Of a stretch of 52,056 nucleotides of DNA, positions 8,341 to 16,376 are shown in pieces. The position numbers were made by a program, and so were the translations under genes. The notes beneath the pieces are model-generated. The model searched no databases. It saw only the letters and a program-made list of their open reading frames with translations, and was not told where the DNA came from. Location: the IMG/VR virus record IMGVR_UViG_3300048592_000456, positions 1 through 52,056 of that record; one strand, 5' to 3'. Each line of letters opens with the position of its first letter. Position 1 is the first letter of the stretch. This DNA comes from a virus.

Positions 8341-9552
8341 TTACGAGCCGCTGCCGTTGCTGGCGACGGTCGCCTTCGGGTCCACGACGGCGGTGCCGAG
8401 CACGTGGCGGACCTTGTAGGCCACGCTGTCCGTGTCGAAGTCGCCGTCGAGCGGGTCGATGTCCCCGCCGCCGCCCACCCGTCGCGCGTTGGCGCTCTTG
8501 ATGAACACGGCCGGGTCCTCCCACCCGCGCAGGAACGCCATCACGAGCGCCTCCCGGTCCGCGTTGGGGTTCGCGAACAGGTACCACGCCGTGTTGCCGC
8601 GCGTCGTGTCGATGAGCGGCAGGAGCGGGTTGACCTCGATGGCGACCCGCTTGCTGAGCCAGTTGGCCGCGAGCAGCCGGCGCTCCGGGAACGGCGTGCC
8701 GCCCACGGTGCCGCCGTCCGTCGTGAGTTCGACCGACGTGGCGTTGATGATGTTGTTCGCGATGACCTCCAGCGCGGGCGGGACCATCAGGGTCACCGCC
8801 TCGTGCTCGATGGGGTTGCCATCCTCGTCCAACTGGTTGCCGAAGATGAGCAGCGCGTCCGTGAGGGACGCGATGGTCAGCGCGGGGTTGTTGGACGCCG
8901 CGCCGTTCTCCGTGTGCACCCGGTTCTTGTTGGCCGTCGAGTAGAGCGTGCTCGACGGGCCGGTGCTCGTGGCGTAGAGCCCCGTGGCCTTGTACGCCTC
9001 GGTCCGGCGCGCCATGCGGGCGAGGCGCCCGGGGATGGCCCGCAGGAGGTCGAGGTCGTCATTGACCAGCGTCTCCCACGAGACGCCGACGCGCTTGCCG
9101 AACTTGGTCACCGTGATTTCCTGCGGCGACTGCTCGGCCATCGCACCCTCGGGGTACTCGGCCAGTTGCCCGACTTCCTCCAACTGACCGGCGAGCCCGG
9201 TCAGCGGCTTCATGAGCTTGACGCCCCGGAAGTCGCGCACCACGCGGCGCTTCGCGACACGCTCCCAGCGCCCCGTCCGCTCGCGGTACTCGGCCAGCAT
9301 CTGCCGGTCGAGGATGTCCCCGAACAGGATGGGGAAGTCGGACGTGCTCATCGCCTCCGAGAGGTGGTACGTGGGCCGGCGACCCGCGTAGACCTCCCCG
9401 ACGAAGGTGACCGCCTCCAGCAGCCGGCGCCGGTACTCCGGCCGCTCGCCCGCGACCGTGCGGCCGGGCGCGCGCTGGCCCTCGCCGGCGAACATGCGCT
9501 GGACATCCGCCTCGCCGGCGCGGATGGACTCCAGCGTCTCCAAGAACTCCAT
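8341..9552 (-). CDS. Major capsid protein
   Basis: This 403-residue protein lies directly downstream of the protease-scaffold and decoration genes, the canonical head order. It begins with a helical N-terminal arm, then SEAMSTSDFPILFGDILDR and WERVAKRRVVRDFRGVK, followed by TVTKFGKRVGVSWETLVNDDLDLL, the P-domain and E-loop pattern of HK97-fold capsids related to Mu gpT/ClpP-associated types. The ATG at 9552 is preceded by GGAGGGTCATCGACC. The flanking hairpin after its stop agrees with high expression. Confidence 0.9.
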   Translation of the reverse strand: MEFLETLESIRAGEADVQRMFAGEGQRAPGRTVAGERPEYRRRLLEAVTFVGEVYAGRRPTYHLSEAMSTSDFPILFGDILDRQMLAEYRERTGRWERVAKRRVVRDFRGVKLMKPLTGLAGQLEEVGQLAEYPEGAMAEQSPQEITVTKFGKRVGVSWETLVNDDLDLLRAIPGRLARMARRTEAYKATGLYATSTGPSSTLYSTANKNRVHTENGAASNNPALTIASLTDALLIFGNQLDEDGNPIEHEAVTLMVPPALEVIANNIINATSVELTTDGGTVGGTPFPERRLLAANWLSKRVAIEVNPLLPLIDTTRGNTAWYLFANPNADREALVMAFLRGWEDPAVFIKSANARRVGGGGDIDPLDGDFDTDSVAYKVRHVLGTAVVDPKATVASNGSGS

Positions 9553-9592
9553 GGTCGATGACCCTCCTGTGCTGCTGTGGCGCGTGGTCGGG

Positions 9593-9934
9593 TTACGACC
9601 CGGAGCCCGGCTCGATGCCGCCGATGCGAACGTCCACCATGTCGTCCGCGTCGGAGTCCGTGATGCAGACCCCGAAGAAGACCTTGTCGGCGTCGTCCGT
9701 CAGCGACAGGGCGCCGGTGGACGGCGTGATGTAGACCGCATCCTCGGCGCTCGCGGATGCGAGTTCGACGTTCACCACGCCGTCGAACTTGAGCGTCGCG
9801 TACCCGTCCGCGTCACGGTCCGTGAGCGCGACGGCCGGCTGGTTGCCGAAGACCACGAGGTCGTTCGACTCGACGCCGGACGCGACGGGGAGCCGCAACT
9901 GGTTCCCCTCCTGATACCGCACGATGGTCGCCAT
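9593..9934 (-). CDS. Capsid decoration / DUF2190-like protein
   Basis: This 113-residue protein is rich in Val, Asp and Ala. The pattern ATIVRYQEGNQLRLPVASGV, then DLVVFGNQPAVALTD and VFFGVCITDSDADD, fits DUF2190 proteins, which form small beta-barrel trimers on phage heads (capsid cement). It sits between protease-scaffold and major capsid, exactly where decoration genes are found. Confidence 0.8.
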   Translation of the reverse strand: MATIVRYQEGNQLRLPVASGVESNDLVVFGNQPAVALTDRDADGYATLKFDGVVNVELASASAEDAVYITPSTGALSLTDDADKVFFGVCITDSDADDMVDVRIGGIEPGSGS

Positions 9935-9981
9935 TGTCTGGGTACCTCCCTACCGGGTGGGACCGGGTGTCGCCCGGTGGG

Positions 9982-11325
9982 TTAGCGGCGGCCGGCCGCC
10001 GCGACCTTGGCCGCCGACTCCGACAGCCCGAGCGCGACGAACTGCGCCTCCAGCGCGGCCTCGGACGCCTCGGTGGACGTGGTGCCGGCGCCGGCGCCCG
10101 TGGCCGGGGCGGTGCCGGAGCCCATGCCGCGGACCTCGCCCTTGCCGGTGAGCGCCGCGATGTACGCGGCCTCCTTCGTCGCGGCCTCGGTGGCGGCCTT
10201 GGTCAGCGCCTCCTTGTCGAGCACGCCGTCCTTCATGGGCGGGTCGGCGGACAGCCGCTCCGTGATGACCGCCTTCGCGGCACCCGGGAGGTCCACCTTG
10301 GACAGCGCCTCCGCGATGACCGCGCCCGAGGCGAGGATGGCGGCGGCGGTGCGCGCCGTGTCGCGCTCGCGGATGGCCTCGGCCAACTTGGCCGCGGTGT
10401 CATCCGTCGTGGTGCCGGTCGGGAGTCCCATGGTGCTCGTGCCCTCCGTGGTGCCGGCGCCGCCGGCGTCGTTGCGGCCGCGAGCGGCCTCGAACAGGGA
10501 TGCTACACGCCCTCCGCGCCCGGGGATGGTCACGAAGTCGATGCTGTTGGTCGCGTGCGGCAGGAGCCGCTGGATGACCGGACCCGTGCGGCCCTCCGCG
10601 GTGCCCGTCGAGACGAGCGCCCCGGCGCGGATGCTCACGCCGATGTGGTCCTTCAACTCCTCGACGGCCGGCGCGTACGCGCTGAACACCTTCGCCGGCG
10701 CGTAGACGCCGGGACCCTGCGGCCCGTCATCCATCCACCGGGCCGGACCCGTCGTCTCGGCCGCGAGGTCGCGCAGCGAGCGCTCCGGGCGCCCGGGTGC
10801 GGACGGGTCGGGGTGGTCCCAGAACATCTTGGTCCCGGTCGGGAACGCCGTGGCCGCGTCGCGCTCCAGCACCGGCCGGCCGTAGAACCCGGACGAGCCC
10901 CACCCGGCGTCGATGACCTTGATGAGCCCGCGCTGCCGGGACGCCTCGGTCACGGGGACCACGGCCTCCTGCACCACGGTCCCGCCGTCCGGGAGCCCAT
11001 CGGCGGACTGCTGCACCGGGACGGGCGCGCCCGGGGCGGCGCCCGGGGCGGGAGCGCCCGGCTGGCCGCCGGCGACCGGCTGCGCGGCGGGTGCCTGCTG
11101 GACCTGCGCGAGCAGCGCGTTGATGGCCTGCGCGATGGTCCGGAGGGTCTGCTCGTTGGCGGCGCTGAACACGCGCCCGGCCTCCGACACCGGCATGGCC
11201 GACAGGGCGGCCAGAGCGGCCATCGCCTCGCCCGCCGCGGTGCTCGCGTACGGGTTGCCGGGGAGCGGCGCACCGAGCCCGGTGGCGCTCTCGACAGCAA
11301 GGATGGCGCGGGTGATGCGGTCCAT
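9982..11325 (-). CDS. Capsid maturation protease fused to scaffold
   Basis: This 447-residue protein has an Ala/Pro/Gly linker around residues 80-110. A protease-like core follows, with GWGSSGFYGRPVLERD, then FWDHP (His171) and DHIGVSIRAGA (Ser231), matching the His/Ser pair of phage prohead serine proteases. From about residue 300 the chain is Ala/Lys/Glu-rich and helical, typical of an internal scaffold. The fusion implies that the scaffold is cut away by its own protease during head maturation. It precedes the decoration and capsid genes. Its ATG at 11325 follows a GAGGGCCACC leader. Confidence 0.82.
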   Translation of the reverse strand: MDRITRAILAVESATGLGAPLPGNPYASTAAGEAMAALAALSAMPVSEAGRVFSAANEQTLRTIAQAINALLAQVQQAPAAQPVAGGQPGAPAPGAAPGAPVPVQQSADGLPDGGTVVQEAVVPVTEASRQRGLIKVIDAGWGSSGFYGRPVLERDAATAFPTGTKMFWDHPDPSAPGRPERSLRDLAAETTGPARWMDDGPQGPGVYAPAKVFSAYAPAVEELKDHIGVSIRAGALVSTGTAEGRTGPVIQRLLPHATNSIDFVTIPGRGGRVASLFEAARGRNDAGGAGTTEGTSTMGLPTGTTTDDTAAKLAEAIRERDTARTAAAILASGAVIAEALSKVDLPGAAKAVITERLSADPPMKDGVLDKEALTKAATEAATKEAAYIAALTGKGEVRGMGSGTAPATGAGAGTTSTEASEAALEAQFVALGLSESAAKVAAAGRR

Positions 11326-11353
11326 GGTGGCCCTCGTTGCTGCCCGCGGCCGG

Positions 11354-11383
11354 AGGATACAGCGTGCCGGCGTCGGCGCGCAA
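11354..11383 (-). promoter_or_regulatory. Possible promoter before protease-scaffold gene
   Basis: On the minus strand TTGCGC (11383-11378) and TATCCT (11359-11354) are separated by 18 bases and lie about 30 bases before the ATG at 11325, in a 99-base non-coding gap. It lacks the dyad of the early cassettes. GC-rich DNA gives such hexamers rarely but not never; evidence is motif-only. Confidence 0.35.
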
Positions 11384-11424
11384 GTACCGCGGGTCACGCG
11401 GATGCTAGCAGCGGGCCGGCCGGC

Positions 11425-11619
11425 CTACTTGTGGTCCGTCCCCCAATGCCACTCGGCCGACGCGACGCGGGTGCCCGGCGCCGGCGCGGACCCGGACGGG
11501 AACTCCGTGACCACGAGCACGCGACCGGTGGCCGTGACGATGGCGGGCGCGCAGGGGTCTGACGGGGAGCGCCGCACGTGGATGATGTTGCCGACCTCGG
11601 CGTCCTTGCGCCGGCTCAT
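11425..11619 (-). CDS. Small protein downstream of MuF
   Basis: This 64-residue protein has an ATGA overlap with the previous gene. It starts MSRRKDAEVGNIIHVRRS and ends EWHWGTDHK; the middle (APAIVTATGRVLVVTEFPSG) looks like a small beta barrel. No known family recognised. After its stop, 99 bases hold a self-complementary GGCCGGCCGGCC and the possible promoter for the protease gene. Confidence 0.7.
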   Translation of the reverse strand: MSRRKDAEVGNIIHVRRSPSDPCAPAIVTATGRVLVVTEFPSGSAPAPGTRVASAEWHWGTDHK

Positions 11620-11819
11620 CGGTTCCACCCGTCGCGCGGGATGCGCGGGCGGTCCGGGTCCTGCACGAACACGAGCCCGCCGTCGCCGGCGATGGGCGTC
11701 CGGTGGTCCCCGGCCCGAAAGAACACGCGCTCCGGGATGCCGCCCGGGAACGGGTCGCACGTCCGGGCACCGCGGTAGCGGAGGCACCGGAGGCACATGG
11801 GCGAGCGCACCGTCGTCAT
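11616..11819 (-). CDS. Small Cys-pair protein downstream of MuF
   Basis: This 67-residue protein starts one base after the MuF stop. Its N-terminal CLRCLRYRGARTC carries a CxxC and a further Cys that could form a zinc knuckle, followed by a beta-rich part (DGGLVFVQDPDRPRIP). It is coupled by overlap to the next small gene. Function unknown. Confidence 0.7.
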   Translation of the reverse strand: MTTVRSPMCLRCLRYRGARTCDPFPGGIPERVFFRAGDHRTPIAGDGGLVFVQDPDRPRIPRDGWNR

Positions 11820-11820
11820 T

Positions 11821-13530
11821 TCAGTCCCACAGCCCCTTCACGCGCTGCTCGTGCAGCCACTCGCGCGTCACCTGACCGGCCGGCGAGAGGTCGCCGTAGG
11901 CTCGGGCAGACCGCGCCTCGCTGAACAACTCGGCCCACTGCTCGCGGGCGTTGGCCGCCGCGTACTGCGACGGGTGGACGGTGCCGGCGCCACCACGCGC
12001 CGCGAGCCGCTCGGGCAGCGTGCGGCTCAGGAACGCGTCGATGGCCTCGCCGTGCGCACGATGGACCACGTGCCCCCACTCGTGGTCGATGACGCCCTTG
12101 ACATCGCCCGTCGTGCGCCACGGGGTCGGCCCGTACTTCGGGTACACGACGGCATCCTCCGCGAGGTCGGCCTGTAGCGTGCGGAGGTTCTTGGCGTCCT
12201 TGAACTTGTCGCCCACGGTCATGTAGGTCCGCAGGGTGCCCTCTGCCGCCGAGCCCGAGTGCGTCACGAGCGCGATGTCCGTCTCGGCCGCCGATGGGAT
12301 GCCGTACGTGGTCCCGCGGAAGGTGCGCGCGGCCGCCGGGTAGTCCCGGGCGTTGGCGGCGAGGGATGACCGTATCTCGTTGGCGATGGGACGCGGCAAC
12401 TCCGGGAGGTCGGCGTAGAGCCCGGTGTCCGCGAAGGACCCGCGGAACGGCTTCGGACCGTTGAGCACCGCGGGGTCCGTGGGCACCCGGACCGCGGGCG
12501 CCGACGGCTCCGGGATGTCCGTCCGCTCGCCACGCGACAGGGCGCGGTACGTGACCGTGCACCGGCACCCGGGATGCGCCGGCGGTTCCTCCACGAGCGA
12601 CGGGAAGGACTCATCGTGGGGGATGGCGCCGGCCGCCTCGTTGTCGCTGCACGTCGGGTCCACGTGGCCGTCCCCGACCGTGAGCCACGACTTCTCCATC
12701 CGCAGCCCGGCGTCGGCCATCCGGTCCACCACGAGGCGCTTGCCCTTCTCGTACCCGAACGCCGTCTCGGTCACGGCGATGAGGTGCGCCCGGGACTGGA
12801 TGTGACCCAGCGGCGACCCGGCGCCCATGTACGCGAACTCACCCTTGATGGCCCGGGCGATGCGCTCCGATGACCACCCGGCGACCCGGCCATCGGCCAC
12901 GATGCGGCGGATGCGGTCGCGCGTCTGCGCGTCCACGCGGCGCACGAGCCGGGCAGCGTTCGCGTCGAGCCATTCCGCCGCCTCGCGGTTGCGCACGCTG
13001 AACACGGTGCCCGCGAGCACGGCGTGGCCGGCATCGTCCAGCGGCACGTCAGCGGTCCCGTCGATGACCCGGGGCGGCCTCACCCACGGCGGCACCGTCG
13101 CGGTCGCCTCCGTGGCGCTGGCGCCCACCTGACGCACCACGCGGCGAGCCCCGAGCACCATGGCGGTCGAATACCACGCCCGGACGCCCGCCACGAACCC
13201 GGCGCGCGTCTCGCCGGCGACGGCATCGAAGGCCCGGGCCACCCGCGCCTCCAGCCGCACGTCCGCCGCCATGCGGGCGACCCCGGGTGCTAGCGCGTCC
13301 GCCTGCGCCGCCCAGACGCCCCGGAGGTACGCCTCGCCCGCGTCCTCGATGGGTCCGGCGTCAAGCGTTCGCTGGCGCCGGCGTAGCGCGTCCCGTGCCG
13401 ACTCGACGGACAGGGCGAGTCGCGCGCGCCCCGCGGCGGCGAGGACCGGTCCCGGCGACCAGTGTGGCCGTGAACGCGTCGATGGCCTCAGCGAACGCCG
13501 CCGGCGGTGCGATGTCCCCGGTCGGGTCAC
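11821..13530 (-). CDS. MuF-like minor head protein with C-terminal zincin-like domain
   Basis: The first two-thirds is MuF-like: a helical N-terminus, then TETAFGYEKGKR, VGDGHVDPTCSDNEAAG and EEPPAHPGCRCTVTYR, the conserved C...HPxCRC end of the MuF domain, a head protein bound near the portal. The last 200 residues are a separate domain with HEWGH at about 483-487 and a downstream EQWAELFSEA supplying a plausible third zinc ligand, a zincin metallopeptidase arrangement. I place the start at GTG 13530 because GGGAGGG lies 8 bases upstream. This makes the gene overlap the portal by 170 bases; no ATG/GTG/TTG follows until 13272. A +1 frameshift from the portal is the alternative. Confidence 0.82.
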   Translation of the reverse strand: MTRPGTSHRRRRSLRPSTRSRPHWSPGPVLAAAGRARLALSVESARDALRRRQRTLDAGPIEDAGEAYLRGVWAAQADALAPGVARMAADVRLEARVARAFDAVAGETRAGFVAGVRAWYSTAMVLGARRVVRQVGASATEATATVPPWVRPPRVIDGTADVPLDDAGHAVLAGTVFSVRNREAAEWLDANAARLVRRVDAQTRDRIRRIVADGRVAGWSSERIARAIKGEFAYMGAGSPLGHIQSRAHLIAVTETAFGYEKGKRLVVDRMADAGLRMEKSWLTVGDGHVDPTCSDNEAAGAIPHDESFPSLVEEPPAHPGCRCTVTYRALSRGERTDIPEPSAPAVRVPTDPAVLNGPKPFRGSFADTGLYADLPELPRPIANEIRSSLAANARDYPAAARTFRGTTYGIPSAAETDIALVTHSGSAAEGTLRTYMTVGDKFKDAKNLRTLQADLAEDAVVYPKYGPTPWRTTGDVKGVIDHEWGHVVHRAHGEAIDAFLSRTLPERLAARGGAGTVHPSQYAAANAREQWAELFSEARSARAYGDLSPAGQVTREWLHEQRVKGLWD

Positions 13531-15166
13531 CCGGCATCCCTCCCATGAGCGGGTTGACCGCATCCGCGGCCGCGTCCGCCTCCTGCTCCGCGTGGAGGTC
13601 ATCGAGCACCTCGTCAATGTCCTCCACGCCCAGCGCCTCCAGCAGCAGCCGCACAAGGAGGTCGTGGGGCATGATGCCCGCCTCCGTCCGGCCCTCCAGC
13701 GTCGCGGCCGTGACGATGGCGCCGACCCGCGCCACGATGTCATCTTCGAGGATGTCCACGAAGGTCACGTCCGGCGTGAGTTCCACGTCGCGCATGACCG
13801 GCGCGTCCTGCACCACGCCCGCGGTCGGGTCCAGCACCGGGTCGGGGTCCGTGAGCCCGGCGGGGTCCGCCACGCCCGGGATGGCCGGCGCCTCGGCGTC
13901 GGGGTCCGGCTCCTGCCGCGGGATGGTGCCCTCGTCGGCGGCGCGCCGGAGGTCATACGCCACGATGTCCGTGAGCGCGTCCGTCCACACGCTCTGCCGC
14001 GCCTTCATCATCAACTCGGTCGGGCGGTCGAGCGTCCGCGCCGTCGCGAGGTTGCCGGCGTCCGCGTTGCCGAACAGGATTGTCTCCGGGATGCCCACGC
14101 CGGCCGCCACGAGCAGCCCGAGCCGCCGGCCTTCCTCCGGGTTGGGCGCCGCGCCGCGCGTGGTGAGTGGCGTGATGTCCGCGCCCTCCACCGCGACGAA
14201 CGCGCTGCCGGTCGCCGGCGCCGGGTTCGTCTCCCGCGGGTTGTCCATCGTGACCTCGGTGTTGAGCCGGTCACGGACGGAGCGAGCCTGCCCCCGGGTC
14301 TTCGTGACCACCTTCCACGCGAACCGGGCGAGCGCGCGCTTCACGGTCGCGTAGTCGGACAGGTCGCGCGACACGGCACGCGCCCATGCGAGCGCCGGGT
14401 AGATGGTCGGGAAGCCGTACTTGGCGCCCGTGAGCCCGCCGTCCTTCACGTGCACCACGGGCGAGTCCCAATGGACCTCCCCCTCGTCCGGCCCGTCGCC
14501 GTAGCGCCCGGGCCGCTCGGTCGCGTCGCGCGCCCACTCCACGGACGGGTAGTAGTCCACCCGTTCCTCCGGGGTCACCCGGCCCGACCGGTCGCGCGTC
14601 TGCCGCGTCCAGCGCCGCATGTAGAACCAGACCTCGGCGTCATCCTCGGGGTTGCGGATGATGTCGCCGGCGACCATCTGATGGGTCGGGATGGTGCGCA
14701 CCTTCGTGATGGTGCCCGGCTTGCTGAACAGGGCGAAGTACCGATTGCCCTCATACGTGAGCGCCCGGTCGTGCCCGAGCAGCGCCACCTGACCGAACAG
14801 CACCTTGGCGTTGCGCGGGTCCGCGATGAAGGTCTGCACCCGGTCGTTGGCCGCGCCCACGCCGGCGATGTTCACACCCTGCCCGAACACGTAGACGGCG
14901 ATGGTATCGACCGCGTGGTTGATGAGGGGGTTCGCGAGGTACATCGTCTGCGCGTCGCGGATGACGCGCCGTAGATGCTGGGCGGACGGGTCGATGGACG
15001 TGCCCGAGTCGTCAATCCGCTCCCACCCGGCGTCCTCGGTCGCGAACTCCAGCTCCGCGATGCGCTCCTGTAGCGCGGCGACCTCGTGCTCGGTCGCGAG
15101 CAGGGCCGCCTCCGCGAGGGACGTGGACGCGAAGTCGGCCGACTCGTCGCTGATGGGGTCCGTCAT
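13361..15166 (-). CDS. Portal protein
   Basis: This 601-residue protein forms the dodecameric DNA gateway of the head. Recognisable parts are the N-terminal helix, HLRRVIRDAQTMYLANPLINHAVDTIA, VFGQGVNIAG, a long clip/stem region, and VAAGVGIPETILFGNADAGNLATA before a Thr/Leu-rich helix. It follows terminase in the late order and precedes MuF. The tail (about residues 570-601: GPRRRGARATRPVRR) changes to Arg/Pro/Ala composition exactly where the overlapping MuF frame becomes protein-like. The ATG at 15166 is 14 bases from GGAGG. Confidence 0.92.
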   Translation of the reverse strand: MTDPISDESADFASTSLAEAALLATEHEVAALQERIAELEFATEDAGWERIDDSGTSIDPSAQHLRRVIRDAQTMYLANPLINHAVDTIAVYVFGQGVNIAGVGAANDRVQTFIADPRNAKVLFGQVALLGHDRALTYEGNRYFALFSKPGTITKVRTIPTHQMVAGDIIRNPEDDAEVWFYMRRWTRQTRDRSGRVTPEERVDYYPSVEWARDATERPGRYGDGPDEGEVHWDSPVVHVKDGGLTGAKYGFPTIYPALAWARAVSRDLSDYATVKRALARFAWKVVTKTRGQARSVRDRLNTEVTMDNPRETNPAPATGSAFVAVEGADITPLTTRGAAPNPEEGRRLGLLVAAGVGIPETILFGNADAGNLATARTLDRPTELMMKARQSVWTDALTDIVAYDLRRAADEGTIPRQEPDPDAEAPAIPGVADPAGLTDPDPVLDPTAGVVQDAPVMRDVELTPDVTFVDILEDDIVARVGAIVTAATLEGRTEAGIMPHDLLVRLLLEALGVEDIDEVLDDLHAEQEADAAADAVNPLMGGMPGDPTGDIAPPAAFAEAIDAFTATLVAGTGPRRRGARATRPVRRVGTGRATPAPANA

Positions 15167-15342
15167 GCCGGCATCCTACCCTCCCCCGGGCGGGCGAGGA
15201 ATCCCCGCCGGCCGGGAGTGCTCCACGGGTCCGGTGGCGTTGCGCGGCCCGGGACGGCGCGGCCCATCGGTCCCCGTCCGGCCGGCGGGGTCCCGGCCAT
15301 GGTACCAGTGTGGTCCCGGCGCAACACATGACCATCGTACGG

Positions 15343-15373
15343 GTGGACAAGTCCACTGCCGGCGCGCTACCTT
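15343..15373 (+). promoter_or_regulatory. Dyad-operator promoter cassette A (plus strand)
   Basis: The perfect dyad GTGGACAAGTCCAC except for its centre (15343-15356) contains the -35 TGGACA (15344-15349). TACCTT (15368-15373) follows at 18 bases as -10, and GTGGACATCG just after it recurs at cassette F. Upstream lie GGTACCA (15301) and CGTACGGG. It is the only copy of the cassette facing the plus strand with a full promoter, and it serves the 15430-16313 unit. Confidence 0.75.
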
Positions 15374-15399
15374 GTGGACATCGCACGACGCGACCCGCC

Positions 15400-15415
15400 C
15401 CGGCCGGACAGCCGG
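15400..15415 (+). promoter_or_regulatory. Leader hairpin of plus-strand unit
   Basis: CCGGC-CGGACA-GCCGG forms a 5-bp G/C stem right before the GGAG of the gene at 15430. The same hairpin, with varying loop, precedes most genes driven by the dyad cassettes (26474-26489, 28460-28475, 36912-36927, 38133-38148, 40437-40452, 42584-42599) and the plus gene at 42796 (42766-42781). Confidence 0.7.
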
Positions 15416-15429
15416 ATGGAGCATCGACC

Positions 15430-15702
15430 GTGAGCAAGACCGTCATCGTCCAGCACCCGAACCCCCACGCCCGCGGGTTCTCGGTGTCCGCCATCGTCAC
15501 CCTCGACGCCGAGGACACCCGCGCCGGCCGCGCGCGCTACCTCGTGACGGACGGGTCCGGCGAACTGCTCGGCCGCGTCACCCGCGGGTTCGATGGCCGC
15601 TGGCGGTACGACTCCACGGAGCCCGGCCGGCGCGACCACACCCGCCACGGGCGCGACACCCGCAACGAGGCCCTCTGGGACCTGCTCGAACTCGGCCGCT
15701 GA
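15430..15702 (+). CDS. Small hypothetical protein, first gene of plus-strand unit
   Basis: This 90-residue protein starts at GTG, chosen because GGATGGAGCATCGACC and the shared leader hairpin precede it. It has a beta-rich N-terminus (SVSAIVTLDAEDTRAG, RYLVTDGSGELLGRV) and a charged basic/acidic C-terminus ending LWDLLELGR. No family recognised. It is the first of three plus-strand genes embedded between the late genes portal and terminase, under an early-type promoter cassette, so its timing likely differs from its neighbours. Confidence 0.75.
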   Translation: MSKTVIVQHPNPHARGFSVSAIVTLDAEDTRAGRARYLVTDGSGELLGRVTRGFDGRWRYDSTEPGRRDHTRHGRDTRNEALWDLLELGR

Positions 15703-15732
15703 GCCACCACGCACCACGAAGGGATACCCGAC

Positions 15733-16149
15733 ATGCTCGTCAAGACGTACCTCAACGACGGACCCGGCCGCTTCTTCGAGTACCAGCCCGGCGACCGGCT
15801 CCACGTCGGCCCGGAGGTCATGGTCCCCGACGCCGTGGCGCACGACGAGGATGGTGCGCTCGCCATCGCGTGGGCGGTCGGCAACCGGATGCAGGAGGCA
15901 TGGGTCCGCTGGGCCGGCACCGGCGCCCGGGACTGGCCGTCCTTCGTCCGGAGCCTCTCAGCCGGCGACGTGCTCGTCATCGGGGAGACGGCGTGGGCGG
16001 TCGCGCACGTCGGCTTCGACCGCATCGACACGGACGCGCTGGAGCGGTCGCTGTCATCGGACGCGGCCGTGGACGCACCACGCGAGCCCTTCGGCCCGCC
16101 GGCGCGGTCGGCGGCCGAGGCCGGCCCGGGCATCCGCCAGTGGCCGTGA
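15733..16149 (+). CDS. Hypothetical protein, second gene of plus-strand unit
   Basis: This 138-residue acidic protein begins MLVKTYLNDGPGRFFEYQPG; the ATG follows GGGATACCCGAC. Alternating beta segments and Trp residues (AIAWAVGNRMQEAWVRWAG, IGETAWAVAHVGFDRIDTD) suggest a compact globular domain. The tail is Pro/Ala-rich. Its stop overlaps the next start as GTGA. Function not recognised. Confidence 0.75.
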   Translation: MLVKTYLNDGPGRFFEYQPGDRLHVGPEVMVPDAVAHDEDGALAIAWAVGNRMQEAWVRWAGTGARDWPSFVRSLSAGDVLVIGETAWAVAHVGFDRIDTDALERSLSSDAAVDAPREPFGPPARSAAEAGPGIRQWP

Positions 16150-16313
16150 CCCGCCGCACCCGCCGGTGCATCCTCGGGTGGTTCCAGCACCGATGGGAGC
16201 GCCTCCCCACGGGCGAGACGCGGTGCTACCGGTGCGCGCTGGAGCACGAGGCGCGCGCCATCGGGTCGCCCCTCCGGCCCGACAGCCAGTATTGGGGTCC
16301 CGACCGACCATGA
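16146..16313 (+). CDS. Small zinc-finger-like protein, last gene of plus-strand unit
   Basis: This 55-residue protein starts at the GTGA overlap. The pattern RRCILGWFQHRWERL then GETRCYRCALEHE gives one Cys, a His and a CxxC, a form often seen in short phage zinc-binding proteins. It ends 3 bases before a perfect 10-bp terminator hairpin. Role unknown. Confidence 0.7.
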   Translation: MTRRTRRCILGWFQHRWERLPTGETRCYRCALEHEARAIGSPLRPDSQYWGPDRP

Positions 16314-16316
16314 CGA

Positions 16317-16345
16317 AGCCCCGGGGCGGACACGTCCCCGGGGCT
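16317..16345. terminator. Bidirectional terminator between convergent genes
   Basis: AGCCCCGGGG (16317-16326) pairs perfectly with CCCCGGGGCT (16336-16345) around a 9-base loop, between the end of the plus-strand unit (16313) and the end of the leftward gene at 16377. It can serve both strands. The only other convergent junction in the genome (43162-43201) has the same kind of perfect 10-bp hairpin. Confidence 0.85.
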
Positions 16346-16376
16346 ATCGCCTACCTGCGTCGGGAGCCTACCACGC

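Noticed and set aside
15343-15356. The dyads as true L5-type stoperators scattered within genes
   Set aside because: All copies found are at promoters; none was seen inside the late genes, and the half-site spacing differs from the 13-base L5 site.
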